Shown here piece after piece: positions 17,436 to 25,322 of a DNA stretch of 64,000 nucleotides. The notes beneath the pieces were generated by a model that had not been told where the DNA came from, searched no databases, and saw only the letters and a program-made list of their open reading frames with translations. Where the stretch lies: NCBI RefSeq assembly GCF_014203755.1, contig NZ_JACHJS010000001.1:4836001-4900000 (forward strand), given 5' to 3'. How positions within the stretch are numbered: the first letter of the stretch is position 1; each line of letters starts with the position of its first letter. Source of the stretch: Saccharothrix violaceirubra (lineage in GTDB: Bacteria > Actinomycetota > Actinomycetes > Mycobacteriales > Pseudonocardiaceae). The position numbers and the translations under genes were made by a program.

Positions 17436-18508
17436 GCAACCGCCTCTTCCTGTGCCAAACCCGTCGCGCCCCGGCCCGGGACGTCTCTGACGGTCACGAA
17501 CTCGCCACCACCGGCGAGGCTTGCCGACGCCGCTTCCAGGATCGCCAGCACGCGCAGACCCGACCAACCGTCGGTCAGGGGGGCGCGCTTCTCGGCGATG
17601 GAGGCGGCGAATTCCTGCATGACACCGCGCAGGGCTTCCTTCTCCGGCAGCGCGGGCGCGACGGTGTCGCCCCGGCGGTAGGAGATGATCGCCTGGCGGC
17701 GGTCCTCGTCGCCCTCGACGCGGTCGGCGCCCCGGTCGTGCACGGACAGCCGCTGCACCATGTTCAGGTCGTCCCACACCACGGTCCGCCGCGAGCCGCC
17801 CACGATCATCGTGCGGATCTTGGTCGGCGAGAGCCAGTTGACGTGCACGTGCGCGAGCACGCCGTCGGACAGCTCCAGCGTGAGGTGGCCGACGCAGGCG
17901 CGGCCGGCGCCGATCGGGTCCGAGCCGTGCGCGGACACCCGGGTCACGCGCACGTCGTCGGGCAGGATCGCGTCGAAGATCGACAGGTCGTGCGGCGCGA
18001 GGTCCCACAGCACGTCCACGTCCGGCTGGACGAGGCCGAGGTTGATCCGCACCGAGTCCAGGTACTGCACGCTGCCGATCTCACCACTGCGCACGAGGTG
18101 GCGCAGGTGCTGGACGGTCGGCGTGTAGACGAACGTGTGGTCGAGCATGAGCGTGAGCCCGCGGCTCTCGGCCTCGCGCACCAACTCCAGGCCGTCCTCG
18201 TAGCTCGCCGCGAGCGGCTTCTCCACGAGGACGTGCTTGCCCGCGCGCAACGCGGCGAGCGCGACCGGCAGGTGCGTGGCCGCCGGGGTCGCGATGGCGA
18301 CCGCGTCGACCGCGGGGTCGGCGAGCACGTCGTCGAGCGAGCCGGAGACCCGGACCGTCGAGTAGTCGCCGAGCACACGGCGGGCGCGCTCGGTGTCGAG
18401 GTCGCAGAGGTAGCGCAGCTTCAGCCCCGGCGTGGCCTGGGCGTTGCGCACCAGGTTGGGGCCCCAGTAGCCGGCGCCGACGACGGCGATGCCGATCGGC
18501 TGGTCCAT
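17432..18508 (-). CDS. Gfo/Idh/MocA-family nucleotide-sugar oxidoreductase
   Basis: This 358-residue NAD(P)-dependent dehydrogenase has an N-terminal Rossmann fold (IAVVGAGYWGPNLVRN). The family's EKP motif (GKHVLVEKPLA, about residues 88-98) supplies the catalytic Lys. HTFVYTPTVQHL and DLAPHDLSIFDA lie in the C-terminal domain, with the HD pair near the active site. WbpB/WlbA-type members oxidise UDP-GlcNAcA at C3 before WbpE and WbpD act, which fits genes found elsewhere in this locus. ATG 18508 is chosen over an in-frame TTG at 18520 because of GGAG just upstream. Confidence 0.83.
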   Translation of the reverse strand: MDQPIGIAVVGAGYWGPNLVRNAQATPGLKLRYLCDLDTERARRVLGDYSTVRVSGSLDDVLADPAVDAVAIATPAATHLPVALAALRAGKHVLVEKPLAASYEDGLELVREAESRGLTLMLDHTFVYTPTVQHLRHLVRSGEIGSVQYLDSVRINLGLVQPDVDVLWDLAPHDLSIFDAILPDDVRVTRVSAHGSDPIGAGRACVGHLTLELSDGVLAHVHVNWLSPTKIRTMIVGGSRRTVVWDDLNMVQRLSVHDRGADRVEGDEDRRQAIISYRRGDTVAPALPEKEALRGVMQEFAASIAEKRAPLTDGWSGLRVLAILEAASASLAGGGEFVTVRDVPGRGATGLAQEEAVA

Positions 18509-18521
18509 TCCGTTCTCCAAG

Positions 18522-20003
18522 TCAGTAGGCCCCCGCGCCGCCGGTGACGGCCCGGATGGTCTTCCACAAGATCAGCGCGTCGAGGGCGAGGGACCAGTCC
18601 TCCACGTACCGCAGGTCGAGTCGCACCGACTCGTCCCACGAGAGGTCGCTGCGGCCGGACACCTGCCACAGACCGGTCATCCCGGGCTTGACCAGCAGGC
18701 GACGCCGCATGTCAGGCCCGTACTTCGCGCTCTCCTCGGGCAACGGCGGCCGAGGACCAACCAGCGACATGGAGCCGCCGAAGACGTTGAACAGCTGCGG
18801 CAGCTCGTCCATCGAGTACCGCCGCAGGACGCGGCCCACGCTGGTCACGCGGGGGTCGCGCTTCATCTTGAACAGCACGCCCGCGCCCTCGTTGACGGCT
18901 TCGAGTTCGGCGCGCAGCTTGTCGGCGTCGGTCACCATCGTGCGGAACTTGAGGATGGTGAACTGCCGACCGTCCTTGCCGACCCGGCGCTGCTTGTAGA
19001 GCACCGGACCGCGGGTGTCGATCATGATCGCCACGGCGACCGTGAGCAGCACCGGCGCCAGCAGCGCGAGCAGCAGCAGCGAGCCGAACTTGTCGACCAT
19101 CAGCTTGATCATCCGGCGGATGCCGGTGAACGTCGGCTCCGACACCCGCAGCAACGGCATGCCGAGCACGCCCGTGACGTGCAGGCGGGGACCGGCGAAG
19201 TCCATCAGCGCGGGCGCGACGACCATCTCGGTGCCCGTGCCCTCCAGCTCCCAGGCGAGCTGCTGGAGGCGCCGCGGCGTCCAGTACGCGTCGGGCGTGA
19301 CCGCGACGATGCGGTAACCGCCCCGGCGGACCTGCTCGGCCAGCTCGTTGAACCGGCCGACGACCGGGATGCCGTCGAGCTCGACGCCGATCTCGGCGCG
19401 ACCGTCCACAGTGCACACCGCGTCGACCCGCCACCCCAGGTGGGGCGCGCGCCGGGTGCGGCCGATCAGGTCCTTGACCGTGTCGACGTTGCCGGCGGCC
19501 AGCACCGGCAGCAGGCAGCGGCCTTCGCCGCGGGCCCGGTGCAGCGGGCGGCGCAGCAGGTAGCGGACCGGGAACGCGACGAGCGCGATCGCCGGGCCGA
19601 CCAGGAACACCCAGAGGCGGGCGCCCGGCAGGCCGGCGGCCAGGCCGCCCAGGCCCAGGACGACCACGGCCCCGACGAGCCCGCGTCCCAGTCTGCGGAA
19701 CTCCTCGGCGCCCTGGCCGAGCACGGAGGTGTTCCAGACGCGGTTGACGTAGAGGGACGCGATCACCACGAGGATGGTCACGGCCTGGAGCGCCAACAGG
19801 GGCAACGGGCCGAAGGTCAGGTGGTTCGCGGACAGCAGGACGCCGGACAGCGCGACGACCACGACGGTGCACAGGACGTCGGCGGCGATGACGCCGTAAC
19901 GGTAGGCGGGCTCCCAGCCGTTGACGGTGGGACTGGTCATGCGCTTGGTCGGGACCGCGCCCACGACGGGTCTGCGTCGCGTGGGCTGGACCTGCTCGCT
20001 CAT
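18522..20003 (-). CDS. Polyprenyl glycosylphosphotransferase (WbaP/CpsE-like), initiating transferase
   Basis: This is a 493-residue membrane enzyme expected to start repeat-unit synthesis by moving a sugar-1-phosphate onto undecaprenyl phosphate. Four N-terminal membrane helices lead into a CoA-binding-like domain, then the PF02397 catalytic domain from about residue 290: MIKLMVDKFGS, FTILKFRTMV, SMDELPQLFNV, SLVGPRPPLPEE and KPGMTGLWQVSGRS. The ATG at 20003 is preceded by GGGGGAA. It is the first gene of the minus-strand operon 20003-14717 and follows a 635-bp gene-free stretch that must hold the promoter. Confidence 0.9.
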   Translation of the reverse strand: MSEQVQPTRRRPVVGAVPTKRMTSPTVNGWEPAYRYGVIAADVLCTVVVVALSGVLLSANHLTFGPLPLLALQAVTILVVIASLYVNRVWNTSVLGQGAEEFRRLGRGLVGAVVVLGLGGLAAGLPGARLWVFLVGPAIALVAFPVRYLLRRPLHRARGEGRCLLPVLAAGNVDTVKDLIGRTRRAPHLGWRVDAVCTVDGRAEIGVELDGIPVVGRFNELAEQVRRGGYRIVAVTPDAYWTPRRLQQLAWELEGTGTEMVVAPALMDFAGPRLHVTGVLGMPLLRVSEPTFTGIRRMIKLMVDKFGSLLLLALLAPVLLTVAVAIMIDTRGPVLYKQRRVGKDGRQFTILKFRTMVTDADKLRAELEAVNEGAGVLFKMKRDPRVTSVGRVLRRYSMDELPQLFNVFGGSMSLVGPRPPLPEESAKYGPDMRRRLLVKPGMTGLWQVSGRSDLSWDESVRLDLRYVEDWSLALDALILWKTIRAVTGGAGAY

Positions 20004-20638
20004 CGTGAGTTTCCCCCGGTTCGGCCGGTTCGGACGTGCACGTACGCAGGGCATCCCCGACGGACCCGCAAGTGTGTGGCTGGCATAAATCCGCCGGGCT
20101 GTTTTCCTCACCTCGGCAAACCGTGATTCGTCACGTGCCCGGCAGGCGTTACACGGGTCGCGAACCGATTCGGACGCGTTTGGACCCCGGTGCCGCCATC
20201 GCGACGGTGGAGATTCACCGGGTGACTTCGCGTGACGTCCGTTGACTAGCGGAAAAGGCCGCCGATAGACCCTAGAGGACAGTCCACAGTGGTCACGAGG
20301 CGACCGGTCCACGCGTGGCGGGCTAGCTCATCGTCATCGGGACGGCCTTCGTTACAACGACTTTTCGAGATGAGTCGAAACCGACTCGGAATAGGACCGG
20401 AAATGGCCCCGGAACACCACGCGGGTTGCGGATGGCGACCACCCGCACACGGTCCGCACGCGACTATTCGGCGCAACGGGCTGGGTTGATCCGATCACAC
20501 TTCGCCGGAATTCGTCCGGCGATCACCGGAACACTGTGACCCAGTTCACTTTTCGACCGGGCACAATGGTGTGGCCGACGTCATGGCAACCATCGGCGGT
20601 GTCGTGGTGCGCCGCCCGGCGCAAATGTCACCCGGTGC
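20004..20638. other. Gene-free promoter region, 635 bp
   Basis: No convincing coding sequence is seen. Codon bias disappears and GC falls locally around 20340-20400. A TTGACT hexamer at 20242-20247 on the plus strand is followed 18 bp later by TAGACC, but no plus-strand gene follows. On the minus strand TAGGGT (around 20265-20270) is a possible -10 for the glycosylphosphotransferase operon. No riboswitch consensus was recognised. Confidence 0.5.
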
Positions 20639-20881
20639 TCACGGGAGCTGACCGTTCGCGACCACGCGCGCTTTCTCCCCGCCGACCGCCACCACGTCGC
20701 CGTGGTGCAACTGGGCACCGCGGCGGTTCTCGACCCGGCCGTTGACCGTGACCTCGTCGGCTTCGACCAGCTCACGGGCGTGCGCACCGTGCTCGGCCAG
20801 CCCCGCCAGCTTGAGGAACTGGCCCAGTCGGATCATGTCGTCGGAGATCACGACTTCGGGGATGCGCATGGCCGTCATCAT
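20639..20881 (-). CDS. Small S4-domain RNA-binding protein
   Basis: This is an 80-residue single-domain S4 protein (YbcJ/RlbA-like). The core DDMIRLGQFLKLAGLAEHGAHA..VEADEVTVNG is the S4 alpha-L motif that binds structured RNA. Three in-frame ATGs (20881, 20878, 20869) compete; GGGGAG lies just upstream, so the first two are likelier. It begins about 22 bp after the CopC-like gene and is probably co-transcribed with it. Confidence 0.75.
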   Translation of the reverse strand: MMTAMRIPEVVISDDMIRLGQFLKLAGLAEHGAHARELVEADEVTVNGRVENRRGAQLHHGDVVAVGGEKARVVANGQLP

Positions 20882-20903
20882 GCTCCCCGGCGGACCACCG
20901 GGA

Positions 20904-21440
20904 TCACCCGGCCTTACGCCGCCGAACAGGTGAGAGCCAGACCCCGACACCGACCAGCATGATCGCGCCGCCGAGCAGCGGCCACACCGACAGCCGCGAG
21001 GACCACGGGTCCCGCTCGATGGTCAGGGAACTCTCGAAGGCCCGGCTCCGCTCGCCGACCGACCCGGCCGGCACCTCCTGGCCGGGGGCGAGCACCGTGA
21101 ACAGGACGTTGCCCGAGGCACCCTCGAACACCCAGTTGAGCCTGTACACGCCGTTCTCGGTCGGCTTCGTCCCCTCGACCGTGGCCGACATCGTCCGGTC
21201 CGCGAAGTGGGAAGCGGTGCTCACCCCGCCGCCCGGCGAGTACAGCGCGAGGCTCGCGCGCAGCGAGTCCGGCTGGCGGTCGAAGACCAGCTCGACCCGG
21301 TCCGGGACGGCGGTGACGTAGTCCCCGTCGTACGGAGAGCTGCCCAGCAGGACCGGCGGTGCCGCGGCGGCGTCGACGATCGGCACGACACCGACCAGCG
21401 CGCCCGCGGCGAGCGCGAACGCCGTGAGTTTCCCCCTCAT
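20904..21440 (-). CDS. CopC-domain secreted membrane-anchored protein (paralogue A)
   Basis: This is a 178-residue protein. After the signal peptide (LTAFALAAGALVGVVPIVDAAAA) comes a CopC-like beta-sandwich (SSPYDGDYVTAVPDRVELVFDRQPD), then a C-terminal membrane helix (PLLGGAIMLVGVGVWL) and a basic tail SPVRRRKAG. CopC proteins bind copper, but the His ligands of true CopC (N-terminal His after cleavage and HxxP) are not evident, so metal binding is doubtful. It pairs with a paralogue upstream on the same strand. The ATG at 21440 lacks a Shine-Dalgarno; the shared 25-bp leader suggests leaderless translation. Confidence 0.7.
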   Translation of the reverse strand: MRGKLTAFALAAGALVGVVPIVDAAAAPPVLLGSSPYDGDYVTAVPDRVELVFDRQPDSLRASLALYSPGGGVSTASHFADRTMSATVEGTKPTENGVYRLNWVFEGASGNVLFTVLAPGQEVPAGSVGERSRAFESSLTIERDPWSSRLSVWPLLGGAIMLVGVGVWLSPVRRRKAG

Positions 21441-21456
21441 GGGCACAGTTCTACCG
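21432..21456 (-). promoter_or_regulatory. Shared leader element, copy 1
   Basis: A 25-bp sequence spanning the start codon of CopC-like paralogue A is repeated, with one mismatch, at paralogue B (22073-22097). Reading the minus strand it begins CGGTAGAACTGTG and runs through ATGAGGGGG. TAGAAC placed 7 nt before ATG could be a -10 of a leaderless transcript. It could also be an operator. Confidence 0.55.
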
Positions 21457-21490
21457 GGCGCGTTCCCCGGCTCGGCGGGCGCGGCACCCG

Positions 21491-22081
21491 TCAGCCGTCC
21501 TTACGCCGCCGCACGGGCGAGAACCACCAGCCCACGCCCGTCAACAGGGCGGCGAGCCCGACCACGGACCACCCGGGCATCGCGAACGGGGACAGGGACG
21601 GGGCATAGGAGTAGAACCCGACATCGGTGCCGGAAGACGCCGCTTCGGCCGTCGCGCGCAGGACGACCACAGCGCGACCCGCGTCGTCACCGGGATGCTG
21701 CGGCGCTGCCTCGTACGCGTGCCGGTCGACGACGAACCAGTACGTGCCGCCCGTGCCCATCGCGGTCCACGCGACCTCATAGACGCCGTCGGACAGCAGA
21801 TCCGACCCGATCACCGGGTACGACACGGCGTCCCCGTCGAACCGCCGGACGCCCAACGGCTGTTCGGACCCCGCGGCCGACCGCAGGGTCACGTCCACCG
21901 ACGCGGGATCGACGACCTGGTCGAACATCAGCGCGATCGCCGACGGCGGGACTTCGAGCACCTCCCCCGCACCCGGCTCGCTGTGGACCGGTCCCGGTTC
22001 CGCCGTCGCGTACGCGGGCCCTGCCGTGCCACCCCCGATGATCGCGACGACGAACGCCAACCCCGCCAAACGCCCCCTCAT
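21491..22081 (-). CDS. CopC-domain secreted membrane-anchored protein (paralogue B)
   Basis: This is a 196-residue paralogue of the next gene. It has a signal peptide (LAGLAFVVAIIGGGTAGPAYA), a CopC-like beta-sandwich (HSEPGAGEVLEVPPSAIALMFDQ), a C-terminal helix (GWSVVGLAALLTGVGWWF) and the same terminal tail form SPVRRRKDG. The first mature residues AEPGPVHSEP include a His in the position of the CopC HxxP motif. Start ATG 22081 has the shared leader and no Shine-Dalgarno. Tandem position, matching tails and matching leaders indicate a local duplication. Confidence 0.7.
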   Translation of the reverse strand: MRGRLAGLAFVVAIIGGGTAGPAYATAEPGPVHSEPGAGEVLEVPPSAIALMFDQVVDPASVDVTLRSAAGSEQPLGVRRFDGDAVSYPVIGSDLLSDGVYEVAWTAMGTGGTYWFVVDRHAYEAAPQHPGDDAGRAVVVLRATAEAASSGTDVGFYSYAPSLSPFAMPGWSVVGLAALLTGVGWWFSPVRRRKDG

Positions 22082-22097
22082 GGCCACAGTTCTACCG
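22073..22097 (-). promoter_or_regulatory. Shared leader element, copy 2
   Basis: This is the second copy of the 25-bp start-codon-spanning sequence found at 21432-21456, differing at one base. Conservation continues only a few bases upstream, so it is selected or recently duplicated sequence rather than general upstream similarity. Confidence 0.55.
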
Positions 22098-22280
22098 CGA
22101 GCGGACACCGCCGGCGGGCAGCCTTCGTCGAACGGGCGGCCTCGTCGGACGAACGGTCCACACGCCCGACACGAGGGAGTCCCACAATTCGAGAGGGGCA
22201 CCCGGAGGGCGGCCGGCCGGAAGAGGGACACCGAAGACGGACACCGCGTCGGACGTCCGGTCCGACGCGGTGCCACCGTC

Positions 22281-22868
22281 TCAGCGGGTGGGCGGCGTGC
22301 CCTGGTCACCCGGCGGTCGCTGCCCGTCCGGCGGCTGTTGCCCGTTGCCCTGACCCCGGCCGTCGCCCCGACCGTCGCGCTGACCGGGGAACTGGCCGCT
22401 CTCCAGGATCAGGTCGGCGGTGTCCGCGGTGGCCACGACCGTGACGCTGTCGCCCTTGGCGAGGTCGTCCACGTCGCCCTGGCCGCCGTTGACCTTGGTG
22501 TCACCGTCGATCTTGTAGGTCTTGCTGTACCCGTCGGTGCTCTTGACCGTCACGGAGTCCGAGGCGACCTCGGTCACCTCGCCGATCTGGAACTCGCCGT
22601 GCGCGGTGTCGCCGAACATCAGGCCGGGACCACCCATCATCATGCCGCCGGGACCGCCGCGGCCGTAGCCGCCGCCCCGGGGCCCCAGGCCCGCCTGCGC
22701 GGCGTCGGAGTTGCTCGCCGCGTAGATCACACCGCCACCGGCCGCGGCGATGCCGACCGCGATCGCCACGGCGGCGATCGTCTTGCGACCGGACCAGCGC
22801 GGCCCGGGAGCGTCGGCCTGCGGCGGCGGTGCGTCGCCCCAGGTCGGGTTCTCGGAGTTCTCAGTCAT
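22281..22868 (-). CDS. Membrane-anchored Gly/Met-rich protein with DUF5666-like domain
   Basis: This is a 195-residue protein: a cytoplasmic N-tail (about 28 residues), one membrane helix (TIAAVAIAVGIAAAGGGVIY), then an outer Gly/Met-rich stretch (RGGPGGMMMGGPGLMFG). A small beta domain resembling DUF5666/OB folds follows (GEVTEVASDSVTVKSTDG), and a Gln/Gly/Pro-rich tail ends it. Function is unknown. It is divergent from the response-regulator gene, and its upstream region carries CACAG repeats in 11-bp phase on its own strand, so it probably belongs to the same regulon. Glycosyltransferases of that operon share Gly/Met-rich segments. Confidence 0.7.
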   Translation of the reverse strand: MTENSENPTWGDAPPPQADAPGPRWSGRKTIAAVAIAVGIAAAGGGVIYAASNSDAAQAGLGPRGGGYGRGGPGGMMMGGPGLMFGDTAHGEFQIGEVTEVASDSVTVKSTDGYSKTYKIDGDTKVNGGQGDVDDLAKGDSVTVVATADTADLILESGQFPGQRDGRGDGRGQGNGQQPPDGQRPPGDQGTPPTR

Positions 22869-22891
22869 GACGACAACAGTGCGGGTCGTGT

Positions 22892-22929
22892 CTGTGCGTG
22901 GGCTGTGAAGCCCTTGGGCGTCCTCTGTG
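22892..22929 (-). promoter_or_regulatory. PhoP-box-like repeats for the Gly/Met-rich gene
   Basis: On the minus strand CACAG occurs at 22907-22903 and 22896-22892, 11 bp apart, with another in-phase copy at 22929-22925 (22 bp further up). The nearest copy ends 23 bp before the start codon at 22868. The motif and 11-bp period are those of the boxes before the regulator and glycosyltransferase genes. Confidence 0.55.
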
Positions 22930-22968
22930 CGTCGGCCGCGCCGCAGCGTCACGGCGGCGTCGCGGCCT

Positions 22969-22995
22969 CACAGGTGGTACACAGGATCGGCACAG
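22969..22995 (+). promoter_or_regulatory. PhoP-box-like triple repeat before the response-regulator gene
   Basis: CACAG-GTGGTA-CACAG-GATCGG-CACAG: three CACAG copies exactly 11 bp apart, the last ending 33 nt before the ATG at 23029. Mycobacterial PhoP binds TCACAGC-N4-TCACAGC, the same core and spacing. This suggests autoregulation by the encoded PhoP-like protein. Confidence 0.7.
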
Positions 22996-23028
22996 CGTTG
23001 CCCCAACCGGACCACAGACGATCGGACC

Positions 23029-23757
23029 ATGCGCGAGGTGACCTCCCCCGAACTCCGCCGGCCCGACGGTACCCCGGTGCGGGTGCTGGTGGTCGACGAC
23101 GAGTCCACTCTGGCCGAACTCATGTCCATGGCGCTGCGGATGGAACGCTGGGAGGTCCGCACCGCGCTGGACGGCGCCAACGCGGTCCGCGTGGCCCGCG
23201 AGTTCCGCCCCGACGCGGTCGTGCTCGACGTGATGCTGCCCGACTTCGACGGCCTGGAGGTGCTGCGCCGGCTGCGCGCCGACCAGCCCGCGCTGCCTGT
23301 CCTGTTCCTCACCGCCAAAGACGCGGTCGAGGACCGGATCGCCGGGCTGACCGCCGGTGGCGACGACTACGTCACCAAGCCGTTCAGCCTGGAGGAGGTA
23401 GTGCTGCGGCTGCGCGCGTTGCTGCGCCGCACCGGCGTGACCGAGGCGACGGCCGGCACCGAACTGGTGGTCGGCGACCTCGTGCTCGACGAGGAGACCC
23501 GCGAGGTGCGCCGGGGCGGGCAGGCCGTCGAGTTGACCGCGACCGAGTTCGAACTGCTGAGGTTCCTGATGCGCAACCCGAAGCGGGTGCTGAGCAAGGC
23601 CCAGATCCTGGACCGGGTGTGGAGCTACGACTTCGGCGGCCAGGCCAACATCGTCGAGCTGTACATCTCCTACCTGCGCAAGAAGATCGACGCCGGGCGC
23701 GTGCCGATGATCCACACGATGCGGGGCGCGGGATATGTCCTCAAGCCCGCGCCCTGA
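23029..23757 (+). CDS. PhoP-like OmpR-family response regulator
   Basis: This is a 242-residue two-domain regulator. The receiver has the acidic pair in VLVVDDES, phospho-acceptor D67 in VVLDVMLPD, and the Lys in YVTKPFSLEEVV. The C-terminal winged helix contains ELTATEFELLRFL, LDRVWSYDFGGQANIVE and HTMRGAGYVLK. These segments match M. tuberculosis PhoP (Rv0757) unusually well, particularly DYVTKPFSLEEVV and YDFGG. ATG 23029 begins just before the receiver. The gene overlaps the kinase gene by 23 bp. Its upstream triple CACAG repeat fits binding by a PhoP-type winged helix. Confidence 0.93.
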   Translation: MREVTSPELRRPDGTPVRVLVVDDESTLAELMSMALRMERWEVRTALDGANAVRVAREFRPDAVVLDVMLPDFDGLEVLRRLRADQPALPVLFLTAKDAVEDRIAGLTAGGDDYVTKPFSLEEVVLRLRALLRRTGVTEATAGTELVVGDLVLDEETREVRRGGQAVELTATEFELLRFLMRNPKRVLSKAQILDRVWSYDFGGQANIVELYISYLRKKIDAGRVPMIHTMRGAGYVLKPAP

Positions 23758-25252
23758 GCGCCTCAAGCGTTGGAGTCCTAAGGGTTGGCGCCCAAAGGGT
23801 TGGCGCCCAAAGGGTTGGCGCCCTGAGAGTTGGGCTCTGCGGACCCGGCTCGTCGTCGGCGTGGTCGGTCTGCTCGCCGCGATCTGCGTCGTCATCGGCG
23901 TGGTGGCCAGCTTCGCCCTGCGCGACTTCATGGTGTCCAAACTGGACGAGGAACTCGTCCGCACCGCCGACCGGGCGGCCGGGTTCACCGGGATGCCCCG
24001 CCCGGACGGCGACAGCTCCCTGAAACCCCTGGACTTCCCCGGTTTCGGCCCGGGGACGTTGCTCCTGACGTTCCGCGACGGCGCCGCCGACTCCGCCGGA
24101 CGCCTGCGTCCGGGCTCGGGCAACCGCGAGGAACTGCCGGGCGACCAGCAGCGGCTGCTGGACTCCGTGCCCACCGACGGCCTGCCCAGGACCGTGGACC
24201 TCGGCACGCTCGGCGCCTACCGGGTGATCGGCGTGGCCAACCACCGCGGTGACAAGGTGGTCGCGGGCCTGCCGATGGCCACTGTGGACGCGAACACGGT
24301 GCAGCTCGGGCTGATCCTCGGCGGCGTGGGACTGGCCGGGCTGATCGCGATCGGCCTGGTCGGCGTCTCGGTGATCCGCCGGGCCCTGCGCCCGCTGGAA
24401 CGCGTGGCCGACACCGCGACCCGCGTGGCCGAACTCCCGTTGCACGAGGGCGAGGTGGCCCTGGCGGAACGGGTGTCCGAACAGGACTCGAACCCGGCGA
24501 CCGAGGTGGGCCGCGTCGGGCTGGCGCTCAACCGGATGCTCGGCCACGTCGGCAACGCCCTGGCCGCCCGGCACGCCAGCGAGACCCGCGTCCGGCAGTT
24601 CGTCGCGGACGCCTCCCACGAACTGCGCACCCCCCTGGCCGCCATCCGCGGCTACGCCGAGCTGACCAGGCGGGCCAACGCCGACGTGCCGCCCGAGATC
24701 GGCTACGCGATGGGCCGCGTCGAGTCCGAGGCCGTGCGCATGACGTCGCTCGTCGAAGACCTGTTGCTGCTGGCCCGCCTCGACGCCGGGCGCCCGCTGG
24801 AGTTCGGCCCGGTCGACCTGACCGCGTTGGTCGTGGACACCGTCAACGACGCCCGGATCGCGGGCGGGGACCACGACTGGAAGCTGGAGCTGCCGCCCGA
24901 GCCGGTCACCGTGTCCGGCGACCGCGACCGCCTGCACCAGGTGCTGGCCAACCTGCTGTCGAACGCGCGGGTCCACACCCCGCACGGGACGACGGTCACC
25001 ACCTCGTTGTCCGTGGGGGACGGCGGCGCGACCGAACTGACCGTCGTGGACGACGGACCCGGTGTGCCGGCGGGTCTCCAGCCCGAGGTCTTCGAACGCT
25101 TCGCGCGCGGCGACGGCTCGCGGTCCCGGGCCGCCGGGAGCACCGGCCTGGGCCTGTCCATCGTGTCCGCGGTGGTGACCGCGCACGGCGGCACCGTGGC
25201 GTTGACCAGCCACCCCGGCCACACCAGGTTCGCGGTCCGCCTGCCCGGCTGA
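23735..25252 (+). CDS. Sensor histidine kinase (PhoR-like) with pentapeptide-repeat N-terminus
   Basis: This 505-residue membrane kinase is partner of the preceding regulator. Residues 12-36 are five pentapeptide repeats of the type GWRPK. TM1 (about 37-60), an extracytoplasmic sensor domain (about 65-185), TM2 (about 189-213) and HAMP follow. The dimerisation/phosphoacceptor helix has FVADASHELRTPL (H295). The HATPase domain has the N box (LANLLSNARVH), G1 (VDDGPGVP) and G2 (STGLGLSIV). The ligand is unknown. The gene overlaps the regulator by 23 bp, giving strict co-expression. The family includes mycobacterial PhoR and TcrY. Confidence 0.92.
   Translation: MSSSPRPERLKRWSPKGWRPKGWRPKGWRPESWALRTRLVVGVVGLLAAICVVIGVVASFALRDFMVSKLDEELVRTADRAAGFTGMPRPDGDSSLKPLDFPGFGPGTLLLTFRDGAADSAGRLRPGSGNREELPGDQQRLLDSVPTDGLPRTVDLGTLGAYRVIGVANHRGDKVVAGLPMATVDANTVQLGLILGGVGLAGLIAIGLVGVSVIRRALRPLERVADTATRVAELPLHEGEVALAERVSEQDSNPATEVGRVGLALNRMLGHVGNALAARHASETRVRQFVADASHELRTPLAAIRGYAELTRRANADVPPEIGYAMGRVESEAVRMTSLVEDLLLLARLDAGRPLEFGPVDLTALVVDTVNDARIAGGDHDWKLELPPEPVTVSGDRDRLHQVLANLLSNARVHTPHGTTVTTSLSVGDGGATELTVVDDGPGVPAGLQPEVFERFARGDGSRSRAAGSTGLGLSIVSAVVTAHGGTVALTSHPGHTRFAVRLPG
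23768..23842 (+). repeat. Five 15-bp in-frame tandem repeats in the kinase gene
   Basis: Five consecutive 15-bp units start at 23768, 23783, 23798, 23813 and 23828. Units 2 and 3 are identical (GGTTGGCGCCCAAAG) and unit 4 differs at its 3' end. The outer units are diverged. They encode RWSPK-GWRPK-GWRPK-GWRPE-SWALR immediately before the first membrane helix. Confidence 0.92.
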
Positions 25253-25261
25253 CCGGTCGTC

Positions 25262-25288
25262 CACAGCTCGCTCACAGGAACAGCACAA
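25262..25288 (+). promoter_or_regulatory. PhoP-box-like triple repeat before GT39 gene 1
   Basis: CACAG-CTCGCT-CACAG-GAACAG-CACAA: three copies 11 bp apart, the last ending 34 nt before the ATG at 25323. It lies in the 70-bp gap after the kinase gene, so the glycosyltransferase genes probably have their own PhoP-dependent promoter. Confidence 0.7.
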
Positions 25289-25322
25289 GGACACCCCAGG
25301 GCGCACCGGCACCGTCGGCTCC

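Noticed and set aside
20242..20275. TTGACT / TAGACC promoter pair on the plus strand
   Set aside because: The -10 is poor, nothing is encoded downstream on that strand, and no small-RNA structure or terminator follows.
20246..20476. 76-codon minus-strand open frame in the promoter gap
   Set aside because: No codon bias, ribosome site or conserved motif.
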